From assembly GCA_035761805.1 (NCBI GenBank), contig DASTQL010000189.1, positions 1 to 5,089 on the forward strand: a stretch of 5,089 bases of DNA. The letters run 5' to 3'. The DNA is from DASTQL01 sp035761805 (lineage in GTDB: Bacteria > Actinomycetota > Actinomycetes > Jiangellales > Jiangellaceae). Positions within the stretch are counted from its first letter, which is position 1. Each line of letters starts with the position of its first letter. This document shows positions 1 through 5,089 of this stretch, piece by piece. The notes beneath the pieces are model-generated. The model had not been told where the DNA came from. It saw only the letters and a program-made list of their open reading frames with translations, and did no database searches. A program made the translations under genes and the position numbers.

Positions 1-179
1 ACCGAGGACTCCCGCATGTCGCGCCCGACGACCACCGCCGACGCCCGGCCCCGGCTCACGCTGTCGCCGAGCACGTGCACGGCAGCCGCTCCGAGAGCAC
101 CGGCGACGTCGACGTCCAGCTCGTCGGGGACGAGCCCGCGGATGTCGTAGGCCTTGACGATGCGCGAGAGGTCGGCCAC
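1..179 (-). CDS. manB: Phosphomannomutase/phosphoglucomutase, N-terminal part (gene runs off left edge)
   Basis: Reading the minus strand from GTG at 179 gives 59 codons that stay open to the window edge. The protein begins MADLSRIVKAYDIRG; the KAYDIRG stretch (residues 9-15) is the hallmark N-terminus of the alpha-D-phosphohexomutase family, and VVVGRDMRESS (49-59) matches its conserved GxDxR segment. Family members are usually about 450 residues, so only the start of domain I is present; the phosphoserine loop and metal site lie outside the window. The enzyme interconverts mannose-6-phosphate and mannose-1-phosphate (or the glucose equivalents) in the cytoplasm, feeding GDP-mannose and envelope glycan synthesis. 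GTG at 179 is the only possible start in this frame: an in-frame TAG lies at 191-189 and the three codons between are not starts. There is no Shine-Dalgarno sequence, which fits a leaderless mRNA. Whether the substrate is mannose, glucose or both cannot be told from this fragment. Confidence 0.93.
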   Translation of the reverse strand, partial: MADLSRIVKAYDIRGLVPDELDVDVAGALGAAAVHVLGDSVSRGRASAVVVGRDMRESS

Positions 180-185
180 GCGCCG

Positions 186-191
186 AGGCTA
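186..191 (-). promoter_or_regulatory. Putative -10 element (TAGCCT) for manB, leaderless
   Basis: On the minus strand TAGCCT (191 to 186) fits the actinobacterial TANNNT -10 pattern and lies 6 nt before the GTG start of the phosphomannomutase gene, so transcription would begin at or next to the start codon. No good -35 match is visible at the usual distance, and there is no ribosome binding site. The hexamer directly follows a strong hairpin after DUF3499. This is an inference from position and sequence only. Confidence 0.45.
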
Positions 192-195
192 TCCG

Positions 196-229
196 GCGGC
201 GGCGACCGGACCCGGAGCCGGGCCGCCGC
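196..229 (-). terminator. GC-rich hairpin after DUF3499, probable terminator
   Basis: The arms GCGGCGGC (196-203) and GCCGCCGC (222-229) pair over 8 bp. After a 2-nt bulge, CCGG (206-209) and CCGG (218-221) add 4 more pairs, leaving an 8-nt loop. On the minus strand it begins 3 nt after the DUF3499 stop codon (235-233). No U-tract follows, as is common for terminators in high-GC actinobacteria. It would separate DUF3499 transcription from manB, although it could also only attenuate or protect the 3' end. Confidence 0.5.
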
Positions 230-232
230 TGG

Positions 233-583
233 TCAGGCCTCCGGTGAGCGGAGGACCCGCAAGTGCCCTCGCCGCCCCACCTCGGCCGGTGGCGGTGGGG
301 CGGTGGGCTGCGGGCGTGCGGCCTCACGCACGGCGTCGGCGAGCGCCAGCAGGTCGTCGCTGCTCGGCCCGAGCGCATCCGGGTCGGGGGCGAGCCGGAT
401 GACCTCCCAGCCACGCGGAGCCACCAGGCGCTCCGAGTGCTCACTGCACAGGTCGTACGAATGGGGCTCGGCGTAGGTCGCCAGCGGCCCCAGGACGGCG
501 GTCGAGTCGGCGTAGACGTAGGTGAGCGTGGCCACGGCCGTGCGGGCGCAGGCGGACCGGGAGCAGCGTCGGACCGGGCTCAC
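233..583 (-). CDS. DUF3499 family protein, zinc-ribbon-like
   Basis: This 116-residue protein starts with GTG at 583 and ends with TGA at 235-233. It belongs to the actinobacterial DUF3499 family (M. tuberculosis Rv3258c type), recognised by RRCSR near the N-terminus, ATLTYVYADSTAVLGPLA (18-35) and the APRGWEVIRL block (55-64). Cysteines C7, C12 and C46 with H49 form a CX4C...CX2H pattern typical of a small zinc-binding fold; H41 is a further possible ligand. The last ~50 residues are proline-, alanine- and arginine-rich and probably disordered. There is no signal peptide or membrane segment, so it should be cytoplasmic. Its biochemical function is unknown; zinc binding is inferred from residue spacing. 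It lies between the phosphomannomutase gene (53-bp gap, same strand) and the divergent metallopeptidase-like gene, an order conserved in actinobacteria. The start lacks a Shine-Dalgarno sequence, but a TANNNT hexamer sits 7 nt upstream. Confidence 0.92.
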   Translation of the reverse strand: MSPVRRCSRSACARTAVATLTYVYADSTAVLGPLATYAEPHSYDLCSEHSERLVAPRGWEVIRLAPDPDALGPSSDDLLALADAVREAARPQPTAPPPPAEVGRRGHLRVLRSPEA

Positions 584-590
584 GGACCGA

Positions 591-596
591 ACCGTA
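591..596 (-). promoter_or_regulatory. Putative -10 element (TACGGT) for DUF3499, leaderless
   Basis: On the minus strand TACGGT (596 to 591) matches TANNNT and lies 7 nt before the GTG start at 583, placing the transcription start at the start codon. No convincing -35 or ribosome binding site was found. It is the minus-strand half of a divergent promoter region. Confidence 0.45.
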
Positions 597-642
597 GCGC
601 CGACGGGTGACGTTGCGGCGCACCAGGGGCGCGGACCATCCC

Positions 643-656
643 GTGTCGTGCGACAC
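643..656. promoter_or_regulatory. Perfect palindrome in divergent intergenic region, candidate operator
   Basis: GTGTCG (643-647 plus 648) and CGACAC (651-656) form a perfect 6+6 inverted repeat with a 2-nt TG centre. It lies 8 nt upstream of the TAGCCT hexamer that precedes the metallopeptidase-like gene, so it overlaps where a -35 element would be. Both arms carry GACAC, the core reported for the actinobacterial regulator WhiA; linking it to WhiA is speculative because five bases occur often by chance. It could also be an unrelated operator or a chance repeat. Confidence 0.35.
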
Positions 657-664
657 CTGGTCGG

Positions 665-670
665 TAGCCT
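665..670 (+). promoter_or_regulatory. Putative -10 element (TAGCCT) for the metallopeptidase-like gene, leaderless
   Basis: TAGCCT fits TANNNT and ends 8 nt before the ATG at 679, so the predicted transcript starts at or within a base or two of the start codon. The same hexamer occurs before manB. No clear TTGAC-type -35 is visible; that region instead holds the palindrome at 643-656. Confidence 0.45.
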
Positions 671-678
671 TGCAGGTC

Positions 679-1155
679 ATGGTCCGGAGACCAGGTCGCC
701 GCGGGGGACCGGGCGCCCCCACTCCTCCCGTTCCGGGCCGCCCGAGGCGGCGCGACCGCCGTGGGCGGGGCATCCGCGGCGAGGTCGCCCCGCACGAGGT
801 GCCGCTGTCGCGGACCAGACCGGAGCGCTTCGACGAGCTCGTGCTCGACGCGGTCGAGGCGCTCGAGCGCCGGTGGCGCGACCAGCTGGAGCGGGTGGAG
901 TTCGCGGTCGAGGACGTCCCCTCGCTCGAGGGATGGGACCGCGACTGGGTGCCGCTGTCCCGGGCCTTCCCCGCCGAGGGGGCGCTGCCCGCCCGGGTCG
1001 TCGTCTACCGACGGCCGGTGGAGAGCCGGGCCACCTCACCGCGTGACCAGCGCTCGCTCGTCCGTGACGTCGTCACCGAGGAGATCGCGGAGCTGCTCGG
1101 CCTGGAGCCGGACGAGATCGACCCCGGCTACGGCGACGCCGACCCGCGGGACTGA
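679..1155 (+). CDS. Metallopeptidase-family (zincin-like) protein with degenerate active site
   Basis: The 158-residue protein belongs to the zincin-like metallopeptidase family (PF06262 type), in the actinobacterial branch that includes M. tuberculosis Rv3259. Its N-terminus (1-36) is Arg/Pro/Gly-rich and probably disordered. The folded part follows: SRTRPERFDELVLDAVEALE (44-63), a beta-strand block with RVVVYRRPVE (106-115), and a helix at 127-142. In catalytic relatives that helix carries HExxH; here the equivalent segment reads EEIAE (134-138), keeping Glu135 but replacing both zinc histidines with glutamate. Proteolysis is therefore unlikely, and a structural or regulatory role is more plausible. 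No signal peptide is seen. ATG at 679 was chosen over the in-frame GTG at 607 because the family's RGRG-IRG region is fully included and a -10-like hexamer lies 8 nt upstream; the longer start would place the promoter inside the gene. The gene diverges from DUF3499 and converges on DUF5719. Confidence 0.88.
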   Translation: MVRRPGRRGGPGAPTPPVPGRPRRRDRRGRGIRGEVAPHEVPLSRTRPERFDELVLDAVEALERRWRDQLERVEFAVEDVPSLEGWDRDWVPLSRAFPAEGALPARVVVYRRPVESRATSPRDQRSLVRDVVTEEIAELLGLEPDEIDPGYGDADPRD

Positions 1156-1168
1156 GGACGGGCACCCG

Positions 1169-1188
1169 GCCGCGGTTCGGGAACCGGC
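1169..1188. terminator. Small hairpin between convergent genes, possible bidirectional terminator
   Basis: The 43-bp gap between the two converging stop codons contains CGGTTC (1173-1178) and GAACCG (1181-1186), an inverted repeat forming at least 5 bp around a CGGG loop; flanking GCC (1169-1171) and GGC (1186-1188) can extend it with a bulge. It would work in either direction. There is no T-tract on either side, so termination is only suggested by location and structure. Confidence 0.38.
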
Positions 1189-1198
1189 AGGCACGCGG

Positions 1199-2728
1199 TC
1201 ACGGCAGGGACGCGCGTTCCGGGGGCACCAGGCCCGTGGGCAGCTCCCCGGCCACCTCGGGGACCGACACGGTGAGGCGAGGCGTGAGCAGCGGCACCAC
1301 GTCGACCAGGGCCCCGTCGCCGTCGGACCCGGTGACCACGCGCGCCGCGACGACGGCGCCCTCCCGACCGGGGGTCACGACCACGGTGACCCGCTCGCTG
1401 CCCTCGGGCGCGGCCACCGGCACGGGGACGGTGGTGCCGGCCGGGACGTCGACCGACTGGCTGGCCGCTTCCGAACCGTCCTCGGCCAGCGTCACCAGCT
1501 GGGCGCTCGCCGCCTCGTCGCCGATGGCGCTGAGCAGGAGCGTGGTCGCCAGGTCACCGGCGGAGCGCCCCAGCACCGTGGCCGCCGGCCCCTCCAGTGG
1601 AGGCGTCGCCGACGTGTAAGCCACGTCGGGCAGGCCATCCTCGGGTGCGTCGACGAGCCGGACGGCGGCGGTCACCGGGGCGTCGCTCTCGATCGTGACG
1701 GCCACCGGCCCGTCCCCGGCGGCCTCGGTGAGGGGCACCTCGGTGACGGTCCCCGCGGGGACGGTGACGACGTCCTGGTCGACCGGGCTGAACGGACCCT
1801 CCGGGCCGAGGAGCCGCAACGAGACGATCGCGTCGGAGCTGCCGGGAGCGAGCAGCCGCAGCACGCGCTGCCCCCGTCCCGGGATCCCCGGGACGACCAC
1901 CGACTCCGCCGGGGCCGATGCGGCAGGCACGGCGGACATGCCCTGGGGTTCGAGGCCGTCGATCTCCCGCACCTCGACCGCGGCGGCGAGGCGGCCCTCC
2001 GCCACGCTCACCTGCAGGCCCATCCGGGCGGACTCGGGGGCCAGTGCGTCGAGCAGGACGACCCGCTGGCCCCGGGCGGGCACACCCAGGTCGTCGGACC
2101 CGGGTGCGTCGACCGGGCCGGCCTCGTCCCACACCCGGACGTCGGCGACCGCCGGGGAGTCGGCCGGGTTGGACAGGATCAATCTGGCCCGCCTCCCGAC
2201 CTCGCCCGAGGCACCGACGAACCAGTGCTCCCGTCCCGGCTCCGCGCAGGCGGTGTCGGAGAGTCCGCGCAGGTCCGGTCCCTGGGCGAGCACCGACTGC
2301 TCGGCGACCAGACCCGGCGCCATCGGTCCGGTGGCGCGCACGGCGTACCCGAGCGTCTCGCCCGCCTCCACGATGGCCACCGCCGGCGCACCCCGCTGGT
2401 CCGTCTCCAGGACCGGTGCCGGCGGCTCGGCGTCCCCGACGAGCGCCTGCACGGAGAGCTGGGCCGCGCTGGCCGACCCGCCGGGACGACCCGGCTCCCC
2501 TGTCCCGACCCCGGCAAGCGGCAGGACGCCGACCTGCCCGGTCGCCCGGTCCTCTCCCCCCACGTACGGGCAGACGAGCGTGGTGCGCACGACCGACTCC
2601 ACCCGGCCCGGCCGCTCCTGCACCACCGAAGCGGGAGGCCCGACGACCCCAGCGGCACCGACCAGGGCAGCGGCTGCCGCCGAGACGGTGAGCGCGACCT
2701 TCCACGGGGCGTCGAGGATGCGGTTCAC
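1199..2728 (-). CDS. DUF5719 family protein, secreted or membrane-anchored, three beta-rich repeats
   Basis: The 509-residue protein starts with GTG at 2728 and ends with TGA at 1201-1199. Residues 11-30 form one hydrophobic segment after a short basic N-terminus (R3, K10), so it is a signal anchor or uncleaved signal peptide with the rest outside the membrane. The only two cysteines seen, C53 (LVCPYVGGE) and C161 (SDTACAEPG), could form a disulfide. The body is rich in Val, Ala, Gly and Pro with alternating hydrophobics, typical of beta-sandwich domains. Three similar units begin near residues 183, 291 and 397, each with a V-x-VPA(G/R)G-type turn and ending in a VAAxVRV-like strand. Family assignment rests on size, composition and its place beside a large glycosyltransferase; no function is known. 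The start overlaps the glycosyltransferase stop as GTGA and has a GGGG-type ribosome binding site, so the two are co-transcribed and translationally coupled. Export and partnership with the glycosyltransferase are inferred. Confidence 0.88.
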   Translation of the reverse strand: MNRILDAPWKVALTVSAAAAALVGAAGVVGPPASVVQERPGRVESVVRTTLVCPYVGGEDRATGQVGVLPLAGVGTGEPGRPGGSASAAQLSVQALVGDAEPPAPVLETDQRGAPAVAIVEAGETLGYAVRATGPMAPGLVAEQSVLAQGPDLRGLSDTACAEPGREHWFVGASGEVGRRARLILSNPADSPAVADVRVWDEAGPVDAPGSDDLGVPARGQRVVLLDALAPESARMGLQVSVAEGRLAAAVEVREIDGLEPQGMSAVPAASAPAESVVVPGIPGRGQRVLRLLAPGSSDAIVSLRLLGPEGPFSPVDQDVVTVPAGTVTEVPLTEAAGDGPVAVTIESDAPVTAAVRLVDAPEDGLPDVAYTSATPPLEGPAATVLGRSAGDLATTLLLSAIGDEAASAQLVTLAEDGSEAASQSVDVPAGTTVPVPVAAPEGSERVTVVVTPGREGAVVAARVVTGSDGDGALVDVVPLLTPRLTVSVPEVAGELPTGLVPPERASLP

Positions 2729-2738
2729 CGGTCACCCC
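2725..2738 (-). promoter_or_regulatory. GTGA stop/start overlap with ribosome binding site
   Basis: On the minus strand the glycosyltransferase TGA (2727-2725) shares bases with the DUF5719 GTG (2728-2726), a 4-nt GTGA overlap. GGGGTGA (2738-2732) upstream gives a Shine-Dalgarno-like match about 6 nt from the start when the GGGG core is counted. This supports GTG 2728 as the true start and translational coupling of the pair. Confidence 0.75.
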
Positions 2739-5089
2739 GGCCGCGTCGTCGGGCCCGCCGTCCCCGGCTGGGCGCCGCAGGGAGCGGTGCGTCCGCGTCG
2801 AACCCGGCGGGAGGCGAGGGGGCGGAGCCGGGCCGCGCGGGAACGGCAACGCCGGCCACCGGCTCCGGCACCCCGGACGTACGGGCGGGGGGCACCGTCA
2901 CGGGCACCGGGGGGACGGGCACCGGGAGGTCCTCCTCCATGTCGGCGGCGTCGTCGACGGAGCCCGGGTCCCGGCGGATCCCCGGGAGCGCGAGCACGAT
3001 CGCCACGAGTGCGGCGATCAGCTGGAAGGTCAGCCACCCGGCGCGCTCGCGCCCCTGGTGCGTCACCTCGACCGTGCCGGCGGTGGTGGGCAACGCGAAG
3101 CCCTGGGCCCACCCGTCGACCGTGCGGGCCTCCAGCTCGACCCCGTCCAGCGTGGCCGACCAGCCGGCGTCGGCGTTGTCGGCGAGCACCAGCTCACGCT
3201 CGGCCCCGCCGGTGGGGACCTGGCCGCGGGCGGTCACCTGCCCCGCCTCGACCACCACGGGATCCGCAGCGGGGTCGACCACCCGGACCCGGGCGACGGT
3301 CGTCTCGACCCGCCAGATGGCGGCGCCCTCGGGAGCACTGGCCCTGACCAGGCCCTCGACCGAGTCGAGCACGTCCGTGAGCCCGGCATCGGCGGGCGCC
3401 GGCAGGTAGACGTAGCGGGCGGCGAAGTCGGCCAGCTCCGCAGCCTCCGCGCCGCCCCGCCCGGAGACCAGGTCGCCGACCACCTGGTCCAGGTTCTCGT
3501 AGGTCTCCGGCGGCGGCCCGGTCTCCGCGTCGCCCAGGCGCGGGCCGGACTCCCGCAGCAGCGCATAGGTCACGCGGCCGTCCTCGGCCGCCTGCAGGAC
3601 GAGCGTGCGGATGCGCTCGGGCCGGGCCGCCTCCTCGGCCACGTACGCGGGCAGCACCGCCGGGTCGCGCCGGTCGAGGGGGTCGTCGGCGCCACGGAGC
3701 AGCCACCACGCGCCGGAGAGCACCGGGAACGCGACCGCACCGACGGCGACCACGGTCAGCACGGGCCGCAGCAGGTCACCGCGCCCCGCCTCGAGGCGGG
3801 CCAATGCCCCCTCGGCCCCGCACGCCGCAGCGGCGACGAGCCCACCGGCGACCAGCGCAGCAGCGTAGCCGGGCCAGCCGGCCACGGGCGTCTCCAGGGT
3901 GGGCCCCGTCACCGGCAGCCGGGACACCGCCAGGCCGAGGCCCAGGCCCGTGAGCGCGACGGTCCAGGCGGCCAGCACGGGCGTGGTGCGCCGGCTCAGC
4001 AGGGCGGCCCACCCGGCGAGGAGGAGACCGACCCCGAACCACACCGGGGCCGACCCCGGGCCTCCGGGGTGGGCCAGCAGGAGGGCCCAGCCGGCCAGCC
4101 GGTCGTCGGACAGGCCCGGTCCCGGGCTCCCGGCCTCGGTCACCAGCAGGACCGGCGAGCGCAGGACCTCCAGCGTCCACGGGAGCAGCACCACCGGCGC
4201 CACACCCAGGGCGGCGGCGAGGCGCAGGGCCGCGGCCCGGGTGCGGTAGGCGGTACCGAGCGCGACCAGGGCGAGGACGAGCGCCGCTGGCCAGGCCAGC
4301 GGGACGAAAGCCGCCGTGACCGCCAGCAGCAGGCCGGTGCTCCACGCCGCCCGCAGGGGGCCCGGCTGGTCGGGGGTGCCGAGGGTCCGCCAGGCGGCCA
4401 GGACGACCAGCGGCGTGGTCACGATGGCCACGGCCGTGCCCAGACGCCCCGCCGCGATCGCACCGGTCGTGGCCGGCAGCAGTGCGTAGGCAGCAGCCGC
4501 CCAGGCCCGCACCCAGGCCCGGGCGACGAGCCGCCGCACGAGCAGGTACGAGGTCAGCCCGGCCAACGGCACCGAGCCCAGCAGCAGGAGGTCCACGGCC
4601 AAGGAGGGGCTTCGAACCAGACCGGCCAAGCCGGCCACGACCGCGGTGTACGGCGGGGCGGGCGTCGGGCTGCCGAGCCCGACGCCGTGCCACGAGGTGG
4701 TGTAGAACGCCCACAGCGCGGCCACGCTGTCCTGGGCGGGCAGCAGCGCCCCGCCGGTGAGCCGGCCCGAGCCCACCAGAGAGCGCACCGCGAGCAGCGT
4801 CAGGAGGGTCAGGCCGGCGCCGACCAGGACAGCCGGCCGGGTCACGGCCCGCAGCAGCGCCGTCTCGGTGTCGAGGACCTCGTCGTCCTCGTCGTCGGCA
4901 CCGGGGGTGGCGGCGCGACGCCGCGACGACGGGAGGTCGTGCCCACTTCCCGTACCGGTGACCACGCCGAGGAGGGACTCGCCGGCGTTGCGGACGGCCT
5001 GTCCCCGCGGGGGGAAGAGCGGCCGGAGGTCGCGGTGGGGGACCCGGCGGATCGCCTGCCTGGCCCGCCGGGCACGGACCAACCGGTCC
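2725..5089 (-). CDS. Large membrane glycosyltransferase (GT2-type), C-terminal membrane and extracytoplasmic part; N-terminus off the right edge
   Basis: The frame is open to the window edge (D-R-L-V-R-A-R before the TTG at 5082), so that TTG is internal and the start lies outside. Residues below count from it (785 to the stop). An Arg-rich stretch and an acidic DDEDDE patch (63-68) precede about ten to twelve membrane segments, roughly 84-104, 161-183, 192-231, 247-279, 287-304, 349-386, 403-421 and 440-462. A soluble region (463-682) ends in a beta-sandwich-like block resembling YfhO-type C-terminal domains (WSATLDGVELEARTVDGWAQ, 641-660). A last membrane segment (683-700), positive IRR and a Pro/Val-rich, basic-ended cytoplasmic tail follow. 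In actinobacteria such proteins, encoded just upstream of DUF5719, usually carry a GT2 domain at the N-terminus; that domain is not visible here, so the name rests on context and architecture. It probably glycosylates an envelope component; donor and acceptor are unknown. The first loop has a D118...W131-HGVGLGSP motif reminiscent of GT-C enzymes. Confidence 0.8.
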   Translation of the reverse strand, partial: DRLVRARRARQAIRRVPHRDLRPLFPPRGQAVRNAGESLLGVVTGTGSGHDLPSSRRRAATPGADDEDDEVLDTETALLRAVTRPAVLVGAGLTLLTLLAVRSLVGSGRLTGGALLPAQDSVAALWAFYTTSWHGVGLGSPTPAPPYTAVVAGLAGLVRSPSLAVDLLLLGSVPLAGLTSYLLVRRLVARAWVRAWAAAAYALLPATTGAIAAGRLGTAVAIVTTPLVVLAAWRTLGTPDQPGPLRAAWSTGLLLAVTAAFVPLAWPAALVLALVALGTAYRTRAAALRLAAALGVAPVVLLPWTLEVLRSPVLLVTEAGSPGPGLSDDRLAGWALLLAHPGGPGSAPVWFGVGLLLAGWAALLSRRTTPVLAAWTVALTGLGLGLAVSRLPVTGPTLETPVAGWPGYAAALVAGGLVAAAACGAEGALARLEAGRGDLLRPVLTVVAVGAVAFPVLSGAWWLLRGADDPLDRRDPAVLPAYVAEEAARPERIRTLVLQAAEDGRVTYALLRESGPRLGDAETGPPPETYENLDQVVGDLVSGRGGAEAAELADFAARYVYLPAPADAGLTDVLDSVEGLVRASAPEGAAIWRVETTVARVRVVDPAADPVVVEAGQVTARGQVPTGGAERELVLADNADAGWSATLDGVELEARTVDGWAQGFALPTTAGTVEVTHQGRERAGWLTFQLIAALVAIVLALPGIRRDPGSVDDAADMEEDLPVPVPPVPVTVPPARTSGVPEPVAGVAVPARPGSAPSPPAGFDADAPLPAAPSRGRRARRRGRGDR
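2900..2926. repeat. Short direct repeat in the glycosyltransferase tail
   Basis: ACGGGCACCGGG occurs at 2900-2911 and again at 2915-2926, a 12-bp direct repeat with a 15-bp (five-codon) period. It encodes the Pro/Val tract around residues 719-731 of the C-terminal tail. The in-frame period means copy-number changes would not break the gene. Confidence 0.6.

Noticed and set aside
75..476. Plus-strand open frame over the manB start and DUF3499
   Set aside because: It crosses two recognised minus-strand genes and yields a low-complexity protein without family features.
607..678. Upstream GTG start at 607 for the metallopeptidase-like gene
   Set aside because: It would add 24 residues unlike the family and would put the palindrome and the -10-like hexamer inside the coding region; ATG 679 fits the leaderless geometry.
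1554..2849. A 431-codon minus-strand frame overlapping DUF5719
   Set aside because: It is an Arg/Gly-rich out-of-frame shadow; the DUF5719 frame has a signal anchor, regular beta patterns and a coupled start.
1695..3347. A 550-codon plus-strand open frame, also antisense
   Set aside because: Same reasons: Arg/Pro/Ser/Thr-rich, no motif, and it overlaps the antisense frame above as well as the real genes.
761..3409. An 882-codon open frame on the plus strand across DUF5719 and the glycosyltransferase tail
   Set aside because: It is antisense to two well-supported genes, its product is a low-complexity Arg/Ser/Gly/Pro/Thr mix with no recognisable domain, and long empty frames opposite genes are expected at this GC content.
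5080..5082. TTG at 5082 as the start of the large membrane protein
   Set aside because: The frame remains open to the window edge, and the product would begin in an Arg-rich linker without its expected N-terminal domain.
1..5089. Mobile elements, CRISPR arrays, tRNA, rRNA or phage-defence genes
   Set aside because: No transposase or integrase motifs, terminal repeats, spaced direct repeats or RNA-gene signatures were seen; the gene order matches a conserved actinobacterial chromosomal locus.

Overview
The window is very GC-rich, with dense non-overlapping genes, GTG starts and strong third-position G/C bias, as expected of a high-GC actinobacterium. The DUF3499 protein and the DUF5719 / large-glycosyltransferase pair are actinobacterial families. 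The wording of the DUF3499 and metallopeptidase-like proteins reminds me of Geodermatophilaceae or relatives (Blastococcus, Modestobacter, Geodermatophilus), but that placement is recall and was not tested.

Layout from left to right: (1) the first 59 codons of a phosphomannomutase/phosphoglucomutase (manB-type) on the minus strand, running off the left edge; (2) a 53-bp gap holding a strong hairpin and a -10-like hexamer; (3) a small DUF3499 protein with a zinc-ribbon-like Cys/His pattern, minus strand; (4) a 95-bp divergent intergenic region with a -10-like hexamer facing each way and a perfect 6+6 palindrome; (5) a metallopeptidase-like protein on the plus strand whose HExxH zinc motif is degenerate; (6) a 43-bp convergent gap with a small hairpin; (7) a secreted or membrane-anchored DUF5719 protein on the minus strand, built from about three tandem beta-rich repeats; (8) the C-terminal ~787 codons of a very large membrane glycosyltransferase-type protein, minus strand, running off the right edge and overlapping DUF5719 by GTGA.

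The same order (manB, DUF3499 and metallopeptidase-like gene) is known in actinobacteria, for example M. tuberculosis Rv3257c-Rv3259 next to whiB2 and fbiA/fbiB. This is therefore most likely a conserved chromosomal envelope locus and not a mobile island. A plausible shared theme is cell-envelope glycosylation: the manB product supplies mannose-1-phosphate/GDP-mannose precursors, the large membrane protein transfers sugar at the membrane, and DUF5719 is its translationally coupled extracytoplasmic partner. The roles of DUF3499 and the metallopeptidase-like protein are unknown.

The most notable points are three start codons that each sit 6-8 nt behind a TANNNT hexamer (predicted leaderless transcripts), a palindrome beside the metallopeptidase promoter, the loss of both zinc histidines from the metallopeptidase fold, the three-fold repeat in DUF5719, and a possible second (GT-C-like) catalytic module in the glycosyltransferase. 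I saw no mobile element, CRISPR array, tRNA or rRNA.
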